From Alteromonas sp. RKMC-009 (GTDB lineage: Bacteria; Pseudomonadota; Gammaproteobacteria; Enterobacterales; Alteromonadaceae): DNA of 64,000 bases. How positions within the stretch are numbered: the first letter of the stretch is position 1; every line of letters starts with the position of its first letter. The notes below the pieces were generated by a model. It worked only from the letters and a program-made list of their open reading frames with translations. It was not told the DNA's origin and did no database searches. Below, piece after piece: positions 8,649 to 18,147 of the stretch. Where the stretch lies: contig NZ_CP031010.1 of assembly GCF_003584565.2 (NCBI RefSeq), positions 4,870,804-4,934,803 of the forward strand, written 5' to 3'. Position numbers and translations under genes: made by a program.

Positions 8649-10457
8649 ATGATTCACCGTTTTACTGTTAACGCCTGGCAGCGTTTTGTGCTGTCCTGCG
8701 CCCTTGTGTTACCTGCATTTTGCACCTTCGCCATCGATGTGGATATTGAAGGCGTAGAAGACGGGAAACTGGAAGATAATATCCGTTTACACCTTAACAG
8801 TCTGGATATCAGCAAAGATGTGTTGTCAGACCCGTTCTGGCAGGATGAGCTGGGTGCGACAGTGTCAACAGCGGTTGAGCCTTTCGGCTATTACAACAGC
8901 ACGACGACCGTAGAAGTATCCGGCGATGATGTGATCCTTCATGTGAATCTGGACACGCCGCTGACAGTGACCAATGTTACCCGTGAGATCATCGGTACCG
9001 GCCGTGAAGATAAAGATTTCCGTGACCGCTTTAATGCCTTTTCGCTGAAAAAAGGCGATGTACTGAATCAGCCGGTATACGAAAACTTTAAATCGTCCAT
9101 GTTTAATTACGCGTTGTCCCACGGTTATTTTGACTTTAACTGGCAGGCAACGCGGCTCGACCTGGTCAGGGAAGAAAGAGCAGCCAATATTCTGCTTATC
9201 GCACAGAGCGGCCCCCGCTATAAGTTCGGTGAAGTAAAGCTGATTGGCGATCAGAAGTCTGAAGCCATCCTCAACCGGTTAAAGCCCTTTGAATCCGGCG
9301 AGTATTACTCGTCGGCGAAACTGACCGAATTTAACCGCCGTCTGAATCAGTCGGGTTACTTCTCACGAGTTATTGCCCGTCCGGTGGTCAGCGAAGCGGT
9401 GGATCTGACTGTGCCCGTTGAGATTACACTGGTACACAAGCCCCGGGATACCTTTAACGTGGGCCTGGGTGCGGCTACAGATACAGGTGCCCGGTTGCGG
9501 TTAAAATGGGAACGGCCATGGATCAACACACGGGGACACTCGGTTACCTCTGAACTGTTTTTATCTTCTCCGGAGCAGTCGTTTACGGTGGACTACCGTA
9601 TTCCAATGCAAGATATCACCAATGACTACCTTAGTATTGAAGGCGGTTACCAGTTTATTGACTACAGCAATACCAATACCGAGGCTGAAACCCTTACCGT
9701 TGCCGCGCACCGTTACTGGCAGGAAGCCAATTCCCCCTGGCAGCAGGACGGCTCGCTGACTTATCTGCGGGAAAATTACACCCAGGGTACGAGTGTGGAA
9801 CAGACAACCCAGTTGGTAATGCCGGGGTACGCCATACGTTATCTGGATCGTAACGACCCGCTGAATATCACCAGAGGCACCTACCTCCAGGCGTTTTTCC
9901 AGTTTGGCCGTGACAACGCCGGTTCTGACATCAATATCACTAAGACCGTTTTGGAAGGCGGCATGATCCGTACACTCAATAAACACTGGCTGATGCTGAG
10001 AGCAGAAGGCGGTGCCATTGAGACCAATGACTTTTACCGTGTACCTGCATCACTGCGGTTTTTCGCCGGTGGTGATCAGAGTATCCGGGGCTTCGCTTAC
10101 CGCGATATCTCACCGAAAAAGAATGTTTATATTGACCCGGAAACTGGTGAAGAGATTGTTGACGTCATTATCGACCCGGAAACCGGAGAGGAACTTACCG
10201 ACGTGTCGGTGGGCGGCCGCTACCTGGTGACGGCCAGTGTTGAATACGCCTACCGTATAGCCGAAAACTGGCGTGCTGCGGTCTTCACTGACGCCGGTAC
10301 GGCAACCAACGACTTTGACGAAGGCCTGGCTTATGGCTTTGGTGTGGGTTTTCACTGGTTATCGCCTATTGGACCTGTGCGGGTTTATGGTGCCAGAGGT
10401 CTGTCTGAATTCGAAAACAGCTGGCGGCTTCACTTTATTCTGGGGCCGGAACTATGA
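8649..10457 (+). CDS. tamA: TamA, Omp85-family outer-membrane assembly factor
   Basis: Outer-membrane subunit of the translocation and assembly module, which with TamB supports insertion of some outer-membrane proteins and phospholipid transport. A signal peptide (residues 1 to about 28, ending CTFA) is followed by POTRA domains (about 30-265) and a 16-strand Omp85 barrel to the C-terminal HFILGPEL. The lid-lock loop motif appears as GGDQSIRGFAYRD near residues 475-487, matching the V/I-RG-F/Y signature. Directly after it sits a 13-residue tandem repeat (about 496-521) that is not part of the usual family fold. The stop codon overlaps the tamB start by four bases. An AAGGAAA lies somewhat far (12 bases) before the ATG. 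Confidence 0.95.
   Translation: MIHRFTVNAWQRFVLSCALVLPAFCTFAIDVDIEGVEDGKLEDNIRLHLNSLDISKDVLSDPFWQDELGATVSTAVEPFGYYNSTTTVEVSGDDVILHVNLDTPLTVTNVTREIIGTGREDKDFRDRFNAFSLKKGDVLNQPVYENFKSSMFNYALSHGYFDFNWQATRLDLVREERAANILLIAQSGPRYKFGEVKLIGDQKSEAILNRLKPFESGEYYSSAKLTEFNRRLNQSGYFSRVIARPVVSEAVDLTVPVEITLVHKPRDTFNVGLGAATDTGARLRLKWERPWINTRGHSVTSELFLSSPEQSFTVDYRIPMQDITNDYLSIEGGYQFIDYSNTNTEAETLTVAAHRYWQEANSPWQQDGSLTYLRENYTQGTSVEQTTQLVMPGYAIRYLDRNDPLNITRGTYLQAFFQFGRDNAGSDINITKTVLEGGMIRTLNKHWLMLRAEGGAIETNDFYRVPASLRFFAGGDQSIRGFAYRDISPKKNVYIDPETGEEIVDVIIDPETGEELTDVSVGGRYLVTASVEYAYRIAENWRAAVFTDAGTATNDFDEGLAYGFGVGFHWLSPIGPVRVYGARGLSEFENSWRLHFILGPEL
10134..10211 (+). repeat. Tandem 39-bp coding repeat inside tamA
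   Basis: Two adjacent copies (10134-10172 and 10173-10211) encode DPETGEEIVDVII and DPETGEELTDVSV. The period is exactly 13 codons, so the frame is kept. The copies differ at several bases, so the duplication is not very recent. It falls in barrel loop 6, right after the IRGF motif. Confidence 0.85.
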
Positions 10458-13400
10458 GCAGACGGAAGTTCACTTTCTGGTTTTTTACCACTCTGCTGCT
10501 GATTGTACTGGTTGCAGGCCTTATCATCAGTCCGTTAGGTACGCCTGTGATCCGCTATATTGCGAACAAGGCTGTCGATGGATTACATATCGAAAATATC
10601 AACGGAACGGTACTCAGTGACTTCTCTGTAGAAGGCGTAAGCTGGCAGAACGAACAGTGTTCGGTAAACGTTAAGCGGGCTGAAATCAATGTGGTTTTAG
10701 GCTGTCTCATCACATCCAAAGTGTGTATCGACTATCTGAACGTTGATGGCACCCGTGTTGAGCAACTCTCCGAAGCACCCGCTGAGGATGAGCCGGAACC
10801 GGAAAGTACAGAACCGGTTGAAATTCCGGTTCCGGTGAAAATCAATACATTAGGTATTACGGATGTGTCGGTTAAGTTGCTGGCAGGTCACATCACTCTG
10901 CAGTCTTTGTCACTGGAAGGTCAGGCCTTTAAAGAGGTGACGCTGTCACCGGTAAATATTGAAGGACTTATTGTCGCACTGCCAGAAAGTACAGAGAAAG
11001 CAGCGGATAATGCCGGTGATGACAAACCGGTGAGTTATGCACTGAGCTATAAAGCGCCGGAACTACCTGAAATAGTCATCCCCATCCCGGTCACCGTGGA
11101 AAATTTCACCCTGCGTAATACAAAGTTAAAGCAGGGCGACGTGGTGACGCAGGAAATGGCGCTGCTGAGTTTCAGTACCCTGACACTGGAATCGAGCGAT
11201 ATCGCACTGGATAAGCTCCACGTGGAACATACGCTGGCCAAACTCGATGCGGATGCAAAGGTGACCTTGTCCGGTGATTATCCTCTGTCTTTAGCAGCCA
11301 GTGCTGATGTTAATGCCGCCGGTGTGGAGGAGCAGGTCAACGTGTCTGCCGACGGCTCCCTGAAAGCTTTAGCACTGGATGTTGATGCCAGCGGAACATA
11401 TTCAGCCAGCGTGACCGGTAACGCCAGCATTCTGGATGATACACTGCCACTCGAACTCTCCGTAAGCTGGCCGGAGCAACCTGTACCTGACGTCAAGGAC
11501 ACCAGACTGTGGGAAGGTGCGCTGGATCTCACAGGTACCATGGGCAACTACCATTTTACCGCCAAAACCGGTGCAACCTTGCCGGATATCGGCGATATTC
11601 CCGTTAATGCAGACGTGGTACTTAACAGCAACAACATCACGGTGAATGCCCTGACAGTGGATATTCTCGAAGGGAAAATTACCAATACCGGCACATTATT
11701 TTTAAATGAATCTGTCAGCTGGTCGGGAAAAACCAGACTGAACGGTATTTCAGCGCGCAGCTTGTCGCCCTATGCACCATCGCAAATTGAAGGCGGACTA
11801 ACCAGTCTGATGCAGCTCACCGACAAGGGCGTTGAAGTCAGCGTTACCGATCTTGCAGTAGACGGCATCAGGGACGGTAGTGAGCTGAACGTAACAGGAT
11901 CACTGGTGTACTCTCAGGCCAGCGACTTAATTGTTACCAATCTGGGTGTTGTGCAGGAAAAAAACCGGGTTCACGTTGCCGCGCAAGTATTTAACCAGCG
12001 TTATATTAATGCAGATATCGACCTGGACGTAGACGCCACTGAGCAGCTTTATCCTGATGTATCCGGTCAGATAAAAGGTCGTATCAAAGCCAAAGGTGAA
12101 TGGAGCGATCCGGTGGCGGAAGGTGACATCACACTCACCGGCGTAAAAGTATCGCCGGTACTGAGCGCGCTGGCCGCTGAACAGGGAGAAATGAACGGTA
12201 ATCTGGGGATCAGCGGCTCGTTATCAGCACACAATTTTAATGTGGATCTCACCCTGCCTGATCATCACCTGAAACTGGAAATGGACGGCGCGTGGAAAGA
12301 TGAACGCTACACCGCCGACATCACAAACAGCCAGCTGGGATTGCTGACAACACGGTGGCAGTTAAATCAGCCTTTCCGGGTTGCAGTGCGGCCAGAACCT
12401 TTCAGCATGAAAATATCTGAGAATTGTTGGGAGTCCCGTGAGAACGGTGAGCTTTGCATCGAAGATGTGCTGTTTAAAGATGAACGGACAAAATGGATTG
12501 TCAAAGCGAACGGTCTGCCACTCGGGTTGTGGGCCCATGAGCTGCTGCCCGACACATTTACAGCCAGTTCTGATGCGAAGCTGTCGGTAAATACAACCGG
12601 TGAATTTGGTAAGAATGCGCCAATGACAGCGAATTTTGATCTGGCAGTCACTCCGTCTGTCTGGACAATGGGGCCTGAACAGCAACTGAAGCTGAACCTT
12701 GATGAAGTCTCCGCCAAAGGCCGGTATGAAGACGATTTGCTTACCTCCACACTGAACATTCTCAGCGAACAGCTGGGGGCGGTAAACGCCGACATGAAAG
12801 TCAGACCTGTTGAAGAAAACATTCCGCTGGAAGGAACGGTGAATATCGACAATATCCGCATCGCACCGTTCAAACCCATGTCAAAAGCGATACGGGAACT
12901 GGAAGGCGCACTGAACGGCCAGCTGGCAATTAAAGGCACGGCAAGCTCACCGTCGCTCACAGGCAGCGTGAAGCTGACAAACGGCAATGTGGATATTGAA
13001 GATATGCCGGTGAAAATAGGCGACTGGGAACAGACTATCGAATTCGTTAACCGCAGTGCCACCTTTAACGGCGCGTTTTTGCTCGGTGAAGGAAAAGGAA
13101 CGTTGTCCGGCGATGTCAGCTGGGAAGATGAGCTTACCGCTAATGTGAACCTTAAAGGCAAACGCTTCCAGATTAACCAGCGTGATATCCGCATGCAGGT
13201 GTCGCCTGACATTACAGCCAGCATCAAACCCGGCAACGTAAAAGTGACCGGCAATGTGAACCTGCCATGGGCCAGAGTAAAAATTGAAGAACTGCCTGCC
13301 AGTGCGGTTTCGCCATCCAAAGACGTGCATTTACGGGGCGAACCGCCGGTTGAAGACCCGCTGGATATTATTGATGCCACTGTCATGGTAAATATCGACA

Positions 13401-14197
13401 AAGACAAAACCGGCGAAGTAAAGCTGGATGCTTTCGGGCTGACAGCTAACCTTTACGGCGGCATTGAAGTCAGAACCCATCCTGCACTGGTGGGATACGG
13501 CGATTTGCAGATCCTTGACGGACGCTACCAGGCCTATGGTCAGGACTTGATTATCCAGACCGGTGAAGTGCAGTTTAACGGCCCGTTGGATCAACCCATG
13601 CTGCTGGTCGAAGCTATCCGCGACCCGGACAAAACAGAAGATGGTGTGGTTGCAGGGATCCGCATTGACGGCGCGGCTGACAGCCCGAATATAAACTTAT
13701 TCTCTGAGCCGGCAATGAACCAGAGTAACAGTCTGTCATACCTGTTAACCGGATCCGGCCCGGGGTCATCCAGTTCTTCTTCGCCAGACTACAACGCCTT
13801 GCTGCTGGGCTTCGGTTTATCCAATACGGAGAAGCTGCAAGGCAAAGTGGGCAGTGCGCTGGGGATTGAAGATTTCAGCGTCGGCACCACATCAAGTGCA
13901 GGGGGCGGCGCAACGAAGTTATCGTTGAATGGCCGCATAAACGATCGTCTTACTGTGCAATACAATGTTGACGTGGGCCTGAGCGGAGACAACAGCAGTA
14001 CGCAAACACTAAGACGACGTCAGGAGCCACCCGACCTGGCACTGCGTTATCGTCTGTTACCCAAGCTGTTTGTAGAAGGTGTGCAGACAACCATTGAAGA
14101 ACAAACGGAATTTGCTATCGATTTTTATTATGAATTCTTTCTGGGCGGCCCGCAGGAAGCAGAGAAAAAAGCTGATGATGAGGCTGACGAGGAGTAA
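10454..14197 (+). CDS. tamB: TamB, periplasm-spanning partner of TamA
   Basis: Large inner-membrane-anchored protein (1247 residues) of the translocation and assembly module. One N-terminal membrane helix (about residues 8-28) anchors it; the rest is predicted beta-rich, forming the hydrophobic groove typical of AsmA/TamB bridge proteins that link the inner membrane to TamA. The last 350 residues or so match the conserved TamB C-terminal domain (DUF490), with features such as [17 protein letters not shown] and the NSLSYLLTG stretch. An acidic-proline linker rich in E and P lies at about residues 105-125. It is translationally coupled to tamA through an ATGA overlap. Confidence 0.95.
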   Translation: MSRRKFTFWFFTTLLLIVLVAGLIISPLGTPVIRYIANKAVDGLHIENINGTVLSDFSVEGVSWQNEQCSVNVKRAEINVVLGCLITSKVCIDYLNVDGTRVEQLSEAPAEDEPEPESTEPVEIPVPVKINTLGITDVSVKLLAGHITLQSLSLEGQAFKEVTLSPVNIEGLIVALPESTEKAADNAGDDKPVSYALSYKAPELPEIVIPIPVTVENFTLRNTKLKQGDVVTQEMALLSFSTLTLESSDIALDKLHVEHTLAKLDADAKVTLSGDYPLSLAASADVNAAGVEEQVNVSADGSLKALALDVDASGTYSASVTGNASILDDTLPLELSVSWPEQPVPDVKDTRLWEGALDLTGTMGNYHFTAKTGATLPDIGDIPVNADVVLNSNNITVNALTVDILEGKITNTGTLFLNESVSWSGKTRLNGISARSLSPYAPSQIEGGLTSLMQLTDKGVEVSVTDLAVDGIRDGSELNVTGSLVYSQASDLIVTNLGVVQEKNRVHVAAQVFNQRYINADIDLDVDATEQLYPDVSGQIKGRIKAKGEWSDPVAEGDITLTGVKVSPVLSALAAEQGEMNGNLGISGSLSAHNFNVDLTLPDHHLKLEMDGAWKDERYTADITNSQLGLLTTRWQLNQPFRVAVRPEPFSMKISENCWESRENGELCIEDVLFKDERTKWIVKANGLPLGLWAHELLPDTFTASSDAKLSVNTTGEFGKNAPMTANFDLAVTPSVWTMGPEQQLKLNLDEVSAKGRYEDDLLTSTLNILSEQLGAVNADMKVRPVEENIPLEGTVNIDNIRIAPFKPMSKAIRELEGALNGQLAIKGTASSPSLTGSVKLTNGNVDIEDMPVKIGDWEQTIEFVNRSATFNGAFLLGEGKGTLSGDVSWEDELTANVNLKGKRFQINQRDIRMQVSPDITASIKPGNVKVTGNVNLPWARVKIEELPASAVSPSKDVHLRGEPPVEDPLDIIDATVMVNIDKDKTGEVKLDAFGLTANLYGGIEVRTHPALVGYGDLQILDGRYQAYGQDLIIQTGEVQFNGPLDQPMLLVEAIRDPDKTEDGVVAGIRIDGAADSPNINLFSEPAMNQSNSLSYLLTGSGPGSSSSSSPDYNALLLGFGLSNTEKLQGKVGSALGIEDFSVGTTSSAGGGATKLSLNGRINDRLTVQYNVDVGLSGDNSSTQTLRRRQEPPDLALRYRLLPKLFVEGVQTTIEEQTEFAIDFYYEFFLGGPQEAEKKADDEADEE
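11214..11229. promoter_or_regulatory. parS-like 16-bp palindrome inside tamB (candidate)
   Basis: AGCTCCACGTGGAACA matches 14 of 16 positions of the chromosomal parS form TGTTCCACGTGGAACA. ParB is encoded in this window (51.6 kb). The site is also simply coding sequence (Lys-Leu-His-Val-Glu-His), so it may be chance. Confidence 0.3.
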
Positions 14198-14199
14198 TC

Positions 14200-15216
14200 A
14201 TGCAATCTGTACCGTTTTCCATTCTAGACCTGGCGCACATCGGTGAAGGCCAGACCGCAGCCGATGCCTTTGAAAAAAGCAAAGCCATTGCGGCAGAAGC
14301 AGAAGCACAAGGCTACCAGCGCCTCTGGCTGGCAGAACACCACGGTATGCGGGGTGTAGCCAGTGCAGCAACAGCGGTATTACTGGCGGCTATCGGTAAT
14401 GTCACCCGCCATATCCGTATCGGGTCCGGCGGCATTATGTTGCCCAATCACTCACCGCTGGTCATTGCCGAACAGTTCGGTACGCTGGCGACACTGTTTC
14501 CGGGCCGGATTGATTTAGGCCTTGGCCGTGCACCGGGTACAGATATGGCGACGGCCATGGCGCTTCGCAGAAATATGCACGCCAGCGTGGATGACTATCC
14601 CGCTGATGTGCAGGCTCTGCAGGCGTATTTGTCTGATGACAAAGGTGGCAGGGGCGTTATCGCTATGCCGGGCGCAGGCACCCGTGTACCACTTTGGCTA
14701 CTGGGCTCCAGCCTTTACTCGGCAAAACTTGCCGGTCAGCTCGGTTTACCCTATTCATTTGCCTCCCATTTTGCACCGGAAATGTTGCAGGATGCCATAA
14801 GCGTTTACCGCGCCAGCTTCAGACCCTCTGAACAACTGGAGAAACCCTTTGTATCCGCCGGTGTGATGGCAGTAGTCGCTGATGATGAAGACGAGGCTGC
14901 CCGGCTGTTTACGTCGGTCCAGTTGCAATTTGCTAACCTGAGAAAACAGGCCAACAAACCCATGCCGGCTCCGGTTGATCATATTGAAGCCGTGTTGTCT
15001 GAATACGAAATCGCGGCCATCAATAACACCCTCCGCTTTGCCATTACCGGCACGCCGCAGCAGGCTGAGCGCCAGATAGCACAGTTTATTGAAGCTACCG
15101 GCGTAGATGAGATGATTTTCTCATTCCCGGTCACCGATACCGGAAAATGCTTACAGGCAATCCGTCATGTTGGCAGCCTGACGTCAGTGATGGCTAAGCA
15201 GAGCTGGGCAGCCTGA
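14200..15216 (+). CDS. Luciferase-like (LLM class) flavin-dependent oxidoreductase
   Basis: Member of the bacterial luciferase-like monooxygenase superfamily, in the group of short enzymes that resemble E. coli YhbW (338 residues here). It would use reduced flavin supplied by a reductase; the substrate is unknown. Visible signatures are the N-terminal [11 protein letters not shown], the LWLAEHHG strand, the [26 protein letters not shown] region typical of the group, and [11 protein letters not shown]. The ATG follows the tamB stop by two bases, and a GAGGAG within the tamB end is its ribosome binding site, so it is very likely translated from the tamAB message. No functional link with TamAB is known to me. 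Confidence 0.88.
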   Translation: MQSVPFSILDLAHIGEGQTAADAFEKSKAIAAEAEAQGYQRLWLAEHHGMRGVASAATAVLLAAIGNVTRHIRIGSGGIMLPNHSPLVIAEQFGTLATLFPGRIDLGLGRAPGTDMATAMALRRNMHASVDDYPADVQALQAYLSDDKGGRGVIAMPGAGTRVPLWLLGSSLYSAKLAGQLGLPYSFASHFAPEMLQDAISVYRASFRPSEQLEKPFVSAGVMAVVADDEDEAARLFTSVQLQFANLRKQANKPMPAPVDHIEAVLSEYEIAAINNTLRFAITGTPQQAERQIAQFIEATGVDEMIFSFPVTDTGKCLQAIRHVGSLTSVMAKQSWAA

Positions 15217-15224
15217 ACAACGCC

Positions 15225-15806
15225 TCAGGACTGGTTTTTAATCAAAGCCAGTTCCTGAAGCTTGGCTCTGAAGCGGCGTTCACGGCGCTGTCCCCACAGG
15301 TAACAGTGCAAAGAAAACACTACCCCCAACCCCAGTGCCCCGTAAAACCGCATTGAAGAAAAGTCCGGTTGAGCTGCTTTTTCCCCGGTCATCAGTTCCC
15401 ATCCCAGTATGCCGGCCAGATACAAAACAGCGACCCAGCAGGAATGCTTCGTTAACATGGCAATTTTCACATTATTGGCTATCTGACGATAAAGCACATC
15501 CACATACGCCTGAGTGTTCACGGCAGTGCTGAAAGCTGCATGCCGGCGCAGCCAGAGCAGGTATCCCACCAGCGGAATAGTGATGATAAGCAACCCCCAG
15601 ATCACAGTACGGGAGAAAGACGACAGCTCATCTGCCATGATGTACAACATGAGTATGAGCGGTACCGGGCTTAACAGATCGATCAGAATGTACAGCCGCT
15701 GCTTGCGACGCTGACCGGTGAGTTCACGCCTTAGCTTGTCGATGTCTATGGTCTGCACGTCCTGCGTCTGCCACAGGGCTGCCAGTTCATCCGTATTATT
15801 CGTCAT
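15225..15806 (-). CDS. Four-helix membrane protein coupled to the ECF sigma factor (possible anti-sigma)
   Basis: Not a family I can name. The 193 residues have a cytoplasmic N-terminal stretch of about 40 residues (ELAALWQTQDVQTIDIDKLRREL), two closely spaced membrane helices (about 40-90), a middle segment, two more helices (about 115-135 and 152-170), and a strongly basic tail. The gene starts inside the 3' end of the sigma gene (11-base overlap), which points to translational coupling. By position it is a candidate membrane anti-sigma or sigma-associated regulator. The zinc-binding HxxxCxxC motif of common anti-sigmas is absent, so this is inference from context. Confidence 0.6.
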   Translation of the reverse strand: MTNNTDELAALWQTQDVQTIDIDKLRRELTGQRRKQRLYILIDLLSPVPLILMLYIMADELSSFSRTVIWGLLIITIPLVGYLLWLRRHAAFSTAVNTQAYVDVLYRQIANNVKIAMLTKHSCWVAVLYLAGILGWELMTGEKAAQPDFSSMRFYGALGLGVVFSLHCYLWGQRRERRFRAKLQELALIKNQS

Positions 15807-16353
15807 GATTTAACCTCCTCACCACTTCTTCTTTTGTGCGTTTCAGCAGCACACCGGCGTGGCTGGTTGTGATCCCGCAAACATCTGCAATTTCCCCGTA
15901 GGACAGCCCTTCAAGGGATAAAGTCAGCACCTGACGCCCCGGCAAAGGAAGGGTACGTACCACTGAGAGCAGCGCTTGTAATTGCTTGTCCTGTGCGGTG
16001 GCGTCTTCGGGATTTAGCAATGCAGATACGCCGTGTTCAGTGTTTTCATCCAGTTCATCAGTGCGGGGAAGCCGGGCATTAGAGGCAACATGCGTGACCG
16101 CACGGTTATGGGCTATCTTCAGAATGTAAGTTTTCAGGCTGCTTTTGTGTTCAAAACGCTGCAGTCCCTGCCACACAGCAACGGCAATCTCCTGCAACAA
16201 TTCCTGACGCAGTGCTTCATTAGCCTCGTAACCGGCGGCGACACGGCTTAGTAATCCGTTATACTGTTTTAATATACTGGCGAAATCTGCAGCCAAAATG
16301 GATTCCCGTTCATACAAAAATTCCCTGTTTCCAATGCCATAGTCGCGGGACAA
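15796..16353 (-). CDS. ECF-type RNA polymerase sigma factor
   Basis: Group 4 sigma-70 factor. Region 2 spans about residues 25-95, with the LKTYILKIAHNRAVTHV stretch for -10 recognition. Region 4 spans about 120-180, with LPLPGRQVLTLSLEGLSYGEIADVCGI forming the helix-turn-helix. Regions 1 and 3 are missing, as expected. The first codon given is TTG (16353), but it has no ribosome binding site and lies two bases from a perfect inverted repeat. An internal TTG near residue 20, preceded by an ACGGGA, is another possible start. It is followed by an overlapping membrane protein gene. Its regulon cannot be told from the window. Confidence 0.88.
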   Translation of the reverse strand: MSRDYGIGNREFLYERESILAADFASILKQYNGLLSRVAAGYEANEALRQELLQEIAVAVWQGLQRFEHKSSLKTYILKIAHNRAVTHVASNARLPRTDELDENTEHGVSALLNPEDATAQDKQLQALLSVVRTLPLPGRQVLTLSLEGLSYGEIADVCGITTSHAGVLLKRTKEEVVRRLNHDE

Positions 16354-16355
16354 AG

Positions 16356-16385
16356 AAAAAAATTACAGTTATTTGTAATTTTTTT
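16356..16385. repeat. Perfect 12-bp inverted repeat at the start of the ECF sigma gene
   Basis: AAAAAAATTACA and TGTAATTTTTTT are exact reverse complements separated by a 6-base loop. The repeat lies between two divergent genes, immediately before the assigned TTG of the sigma gene. In that place it can act as an operator or ECF promoter element, or as an mRNA hairpin occluding the start. The A/T-rich arms would also look like a bidirectional terminator, but the flanking genes diverge, so that is unlikely. Confidence 0.7.
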
Positions 16386-16458
16386 TATCCCGGCAGGACT
16401 ACCTGATCAACACGCCGCCATTGCGGTTCGAAACAACCCTGATTACCCGGAGACAACC

Positions 16459-16728
16459 ATGACCATTACCGCCGTGATAATTATCCTGAGTGTGCTGTCG
16501 GTTTCCCTGACCGTATGCTTTCTTGATGCCCGCTATAACCTGAAACTGGTCGCGTGGATGAACGGAGAGGTCACCAACCCGTTTATGCAGGCTTCGTTCA
16601 GTGAAAAAGTCTCAGCAAAAAAACGGGATGATACAGAAATGGCAGCCCTGAAAGCCCGTATCGCAGCCCTTGAAACCATCGTGACAGAGCCTGCCTACGA
16701 GTTAAACCAGAAACTCAACCGGCTGTAA
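16459..16728 (+). CDS. Small PspB-like membrane protein
   Basis: 89 residues: one N-terminal membrane helix (about 3-23), a short polar stretch, then a charged helix with heptad leucines/alanines (AALKARIAALETIV, about 60-75) likely to form a coiled coil. This layout, including the RIxALExI sequence near the end, resembles phage-shock protein B and related envelope-stress proteins, but it is too short and divergent for certain assignment. The gene is transcribed divergently from the ECF sigma gene and might belong to the same envelope-stress response. It ends six bases before the convergent dehydrogenase gene. Confidence 0.6.
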   Translation: MTITAVIIILSVLSVSLTVCFLDARYNLKLVAWMNGEVTNPFMQASFSEKVSAKKRDDTEMAALKARIAALETIVTEPAYELNQKLNRL

Positions 16729-16734
16729 CTGTAC

Positions 16735-17664
16735 TTACTTTGACAGGAAAGCAGACAACCGTTCAGCAGCAATATTCACCAGTCTTTGCCGCGCCTCTTT
16801 TGCCACCCAGGCAGAATGGGGAGTGATAAGCAGATTAGGCAGACCGGTATTTAACAGGGGATGATCTGCCGGGGGCGGCTCTGTCGACAGGCCATCAAGT
16901 CCGGCGCCGGCAATGTCCCCGTTTTTCAGCGCCTGTAACAACGCCGCTTCATCAATCAGCGCGCCTCTGGCGGTATTAATAAGAAAAGCCGACGGCTTCA
17001 TTTTACTCAGGCGCTGCGCATTGATGAGATGATGGGAATCCTCTGTGAGCAAACAGTGCAGCGACACCACATCAGCATCAGGTAACAAACTGTCCAGTGA
17101 CGGTCTGTCGTCATCCGGCTTACCCGGTCTGGCAGCAACCGTGACACGCATACCCATCGCTTTTGCCATTTCAGCAAAACGCTGACCAAGTTCGCCATAA
17201 CCCACAATCACCAGATGTTTGCCCGCCAGCTCCATGGCCGGATGATCCAGCAAGCAAAAGTGCGACCCTGCAGACCACTTGCCGGCGTTTACATCGCGGG
17301 CGTAAGGAGCAAACGAGGTAGACAAATTTAACAGCAGCATCAGTGCATGCTGGGCAACGGCGTCAGTGCCGTAACCTTCCACATTAGCAACCTCGATGCC
17401 GTGCTGCGCGCACCAGTCTTTATCAATATTATTGGTACCGGTTGCCAGAACACCTATGTACTTACATTGCTTCGCATGACGCAACACTTCAGCATCCAAC
17501 ACCACTTTGTTTACCAGAATGATATCAGCATGGTGCACTCTCTCTTTGCGCTCATCCGCTGTTGTGGTGGCATACTGTGTCAATGACACAGGCAGGTCAG
17601 TCAGGCAGGAAATATCAAGCTCTTCCGGCTTCAGCGTATCAGCATCCAGCAACACGGCCTTCAT
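16735..17664 (-). CDS. D-2-hydroxyacid dehydrogenase, NAD(P)-dependent
   Basis: Enzyme of the D-isomer-specific 2-hydroxyacid dehydrogenase family (309 residues), in the glycerate/hydroxypyruvate reductase range by overall look. The Rossmann motif is seen in VIVGYGELGQRFAEMA (about 147-163). Catalytic residues fit the family: Arg in NTARGALIDE (about 232-241), Glu in GLDGLSTEPPP and His in LITPHSAW (about 281-288). Its ATG directly abuts the stop codon of the upstream thioesterase gene, so the two are co-translated. The substrate cannot be fixed from sequence. Confidence 0.88.
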   Translation of the reverse strand: MKAVLLDADTLKPEELDISCLTDLPVSLTQYATTTADERKERVHHADIILVNKVVLDAEVLRHAKQCKYIGVLATGTNNIDKDWCAQHGIEVANVEGYGTDAVAQHALMLLLNLSTSFAPYARDVNAGKWSAGSHFCLLDHPAMELAGKHLVIVGYGELGQRFAEMAKAMGMRVTVAARPGKPDDDRPSLDSLLPDADVVSLHCLLTEDSHHLINAQRLSKMKPSAFLINTARGALIDEAALLQALKNGDIAGAGLDGLSTEPPPADHPLLNTGLPNLLITPHSAWVAKEARQRLVNIAAERLSAFLSK

Positions 17665-18096
17665 TCAGAATTCCTCCCTGATGGATTCCAGTGCGTCTTT
17701 GATATCAGCAGGAACAGGCACGGCATGATCGGTCTGCCGTTCAACATAAACATGGACAAATTGTCCGTGTGCTACGCGGCGCTTAGCATCGCCGGCATAC
17801 ACAGACAGCCCGTAAGTCACTGAACTGCGACCAACTTTAACCACCCGCAGTCCGACAAAAATACTTTCAGGATAGGAAGCGGGAGAAATGTACTGACACT
17901 GGGAACTCACCACATAAGCGACGATATCCCGCGAGGCATCCGGACAACGCTCTTTGAGAAAACGGCTCACACCGGTATCAAAGAAGCTGTAAAACGCCAC
18001 ATTGTTGATATGGCCATTTTCATCGTTATCCTGTAACCGTGTGGTTAACTCTACATGCCACGGGTAGTCACTTAATCCCGGTGTAAAATCCGTCAT
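17665..18096 (-). CDS. Acyl-CoA thioesterase, 4HBT hot-dog family
   Basis: Single hot-dog-fold thioesterase of 143 residues, hydrolysing acyl-CoA thioesters. The family motif LQDNDENGHINNVAFYSFFD lies at about residues 17-36, with Asp and the following aromatic/His positions at the active site, as in YbgC/FadM-like enzymes. The C-terminal DALESIREEF is typical of short members. It is the first gene of a two-gene unit with the 2-hydroxyacid dehydrogenase, spacing zero. The acyl chain preference is unknown. Confidence 0.88.
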   Translation of the reverse strand: MTDFTPGLSDYPWHVELTTRLQDNDENGHINNVAFYSFFDTGVSRFLKERCPDASRDIVAYVVSSQCQYISPASYPESIFVGLRVVKVGRSSVTYGLSVYAGDAKRRVAHGQFVHVYVERQTDHAVPVPADIKDALESIREEF

Positions 18097-18147
18097 CCGT
18101 TCACTCCTTCTGCTTCGCAGCTAAACCACCTGCGGGCTTATGTGCGT

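Noticed and set aside
12367..13407. 346-codon open frame antisense to tamB
   Set aside because: Serine/leucine-rich shadow translation of the tamB coding strand; tamB has clear homology and coupling to tamA.
16356..16385. Reading the perfect inverted repeat as a bidirectional terminator
   Set aside because: The flanking genes are divergent, so no transcript ends there; a control role is more likely.
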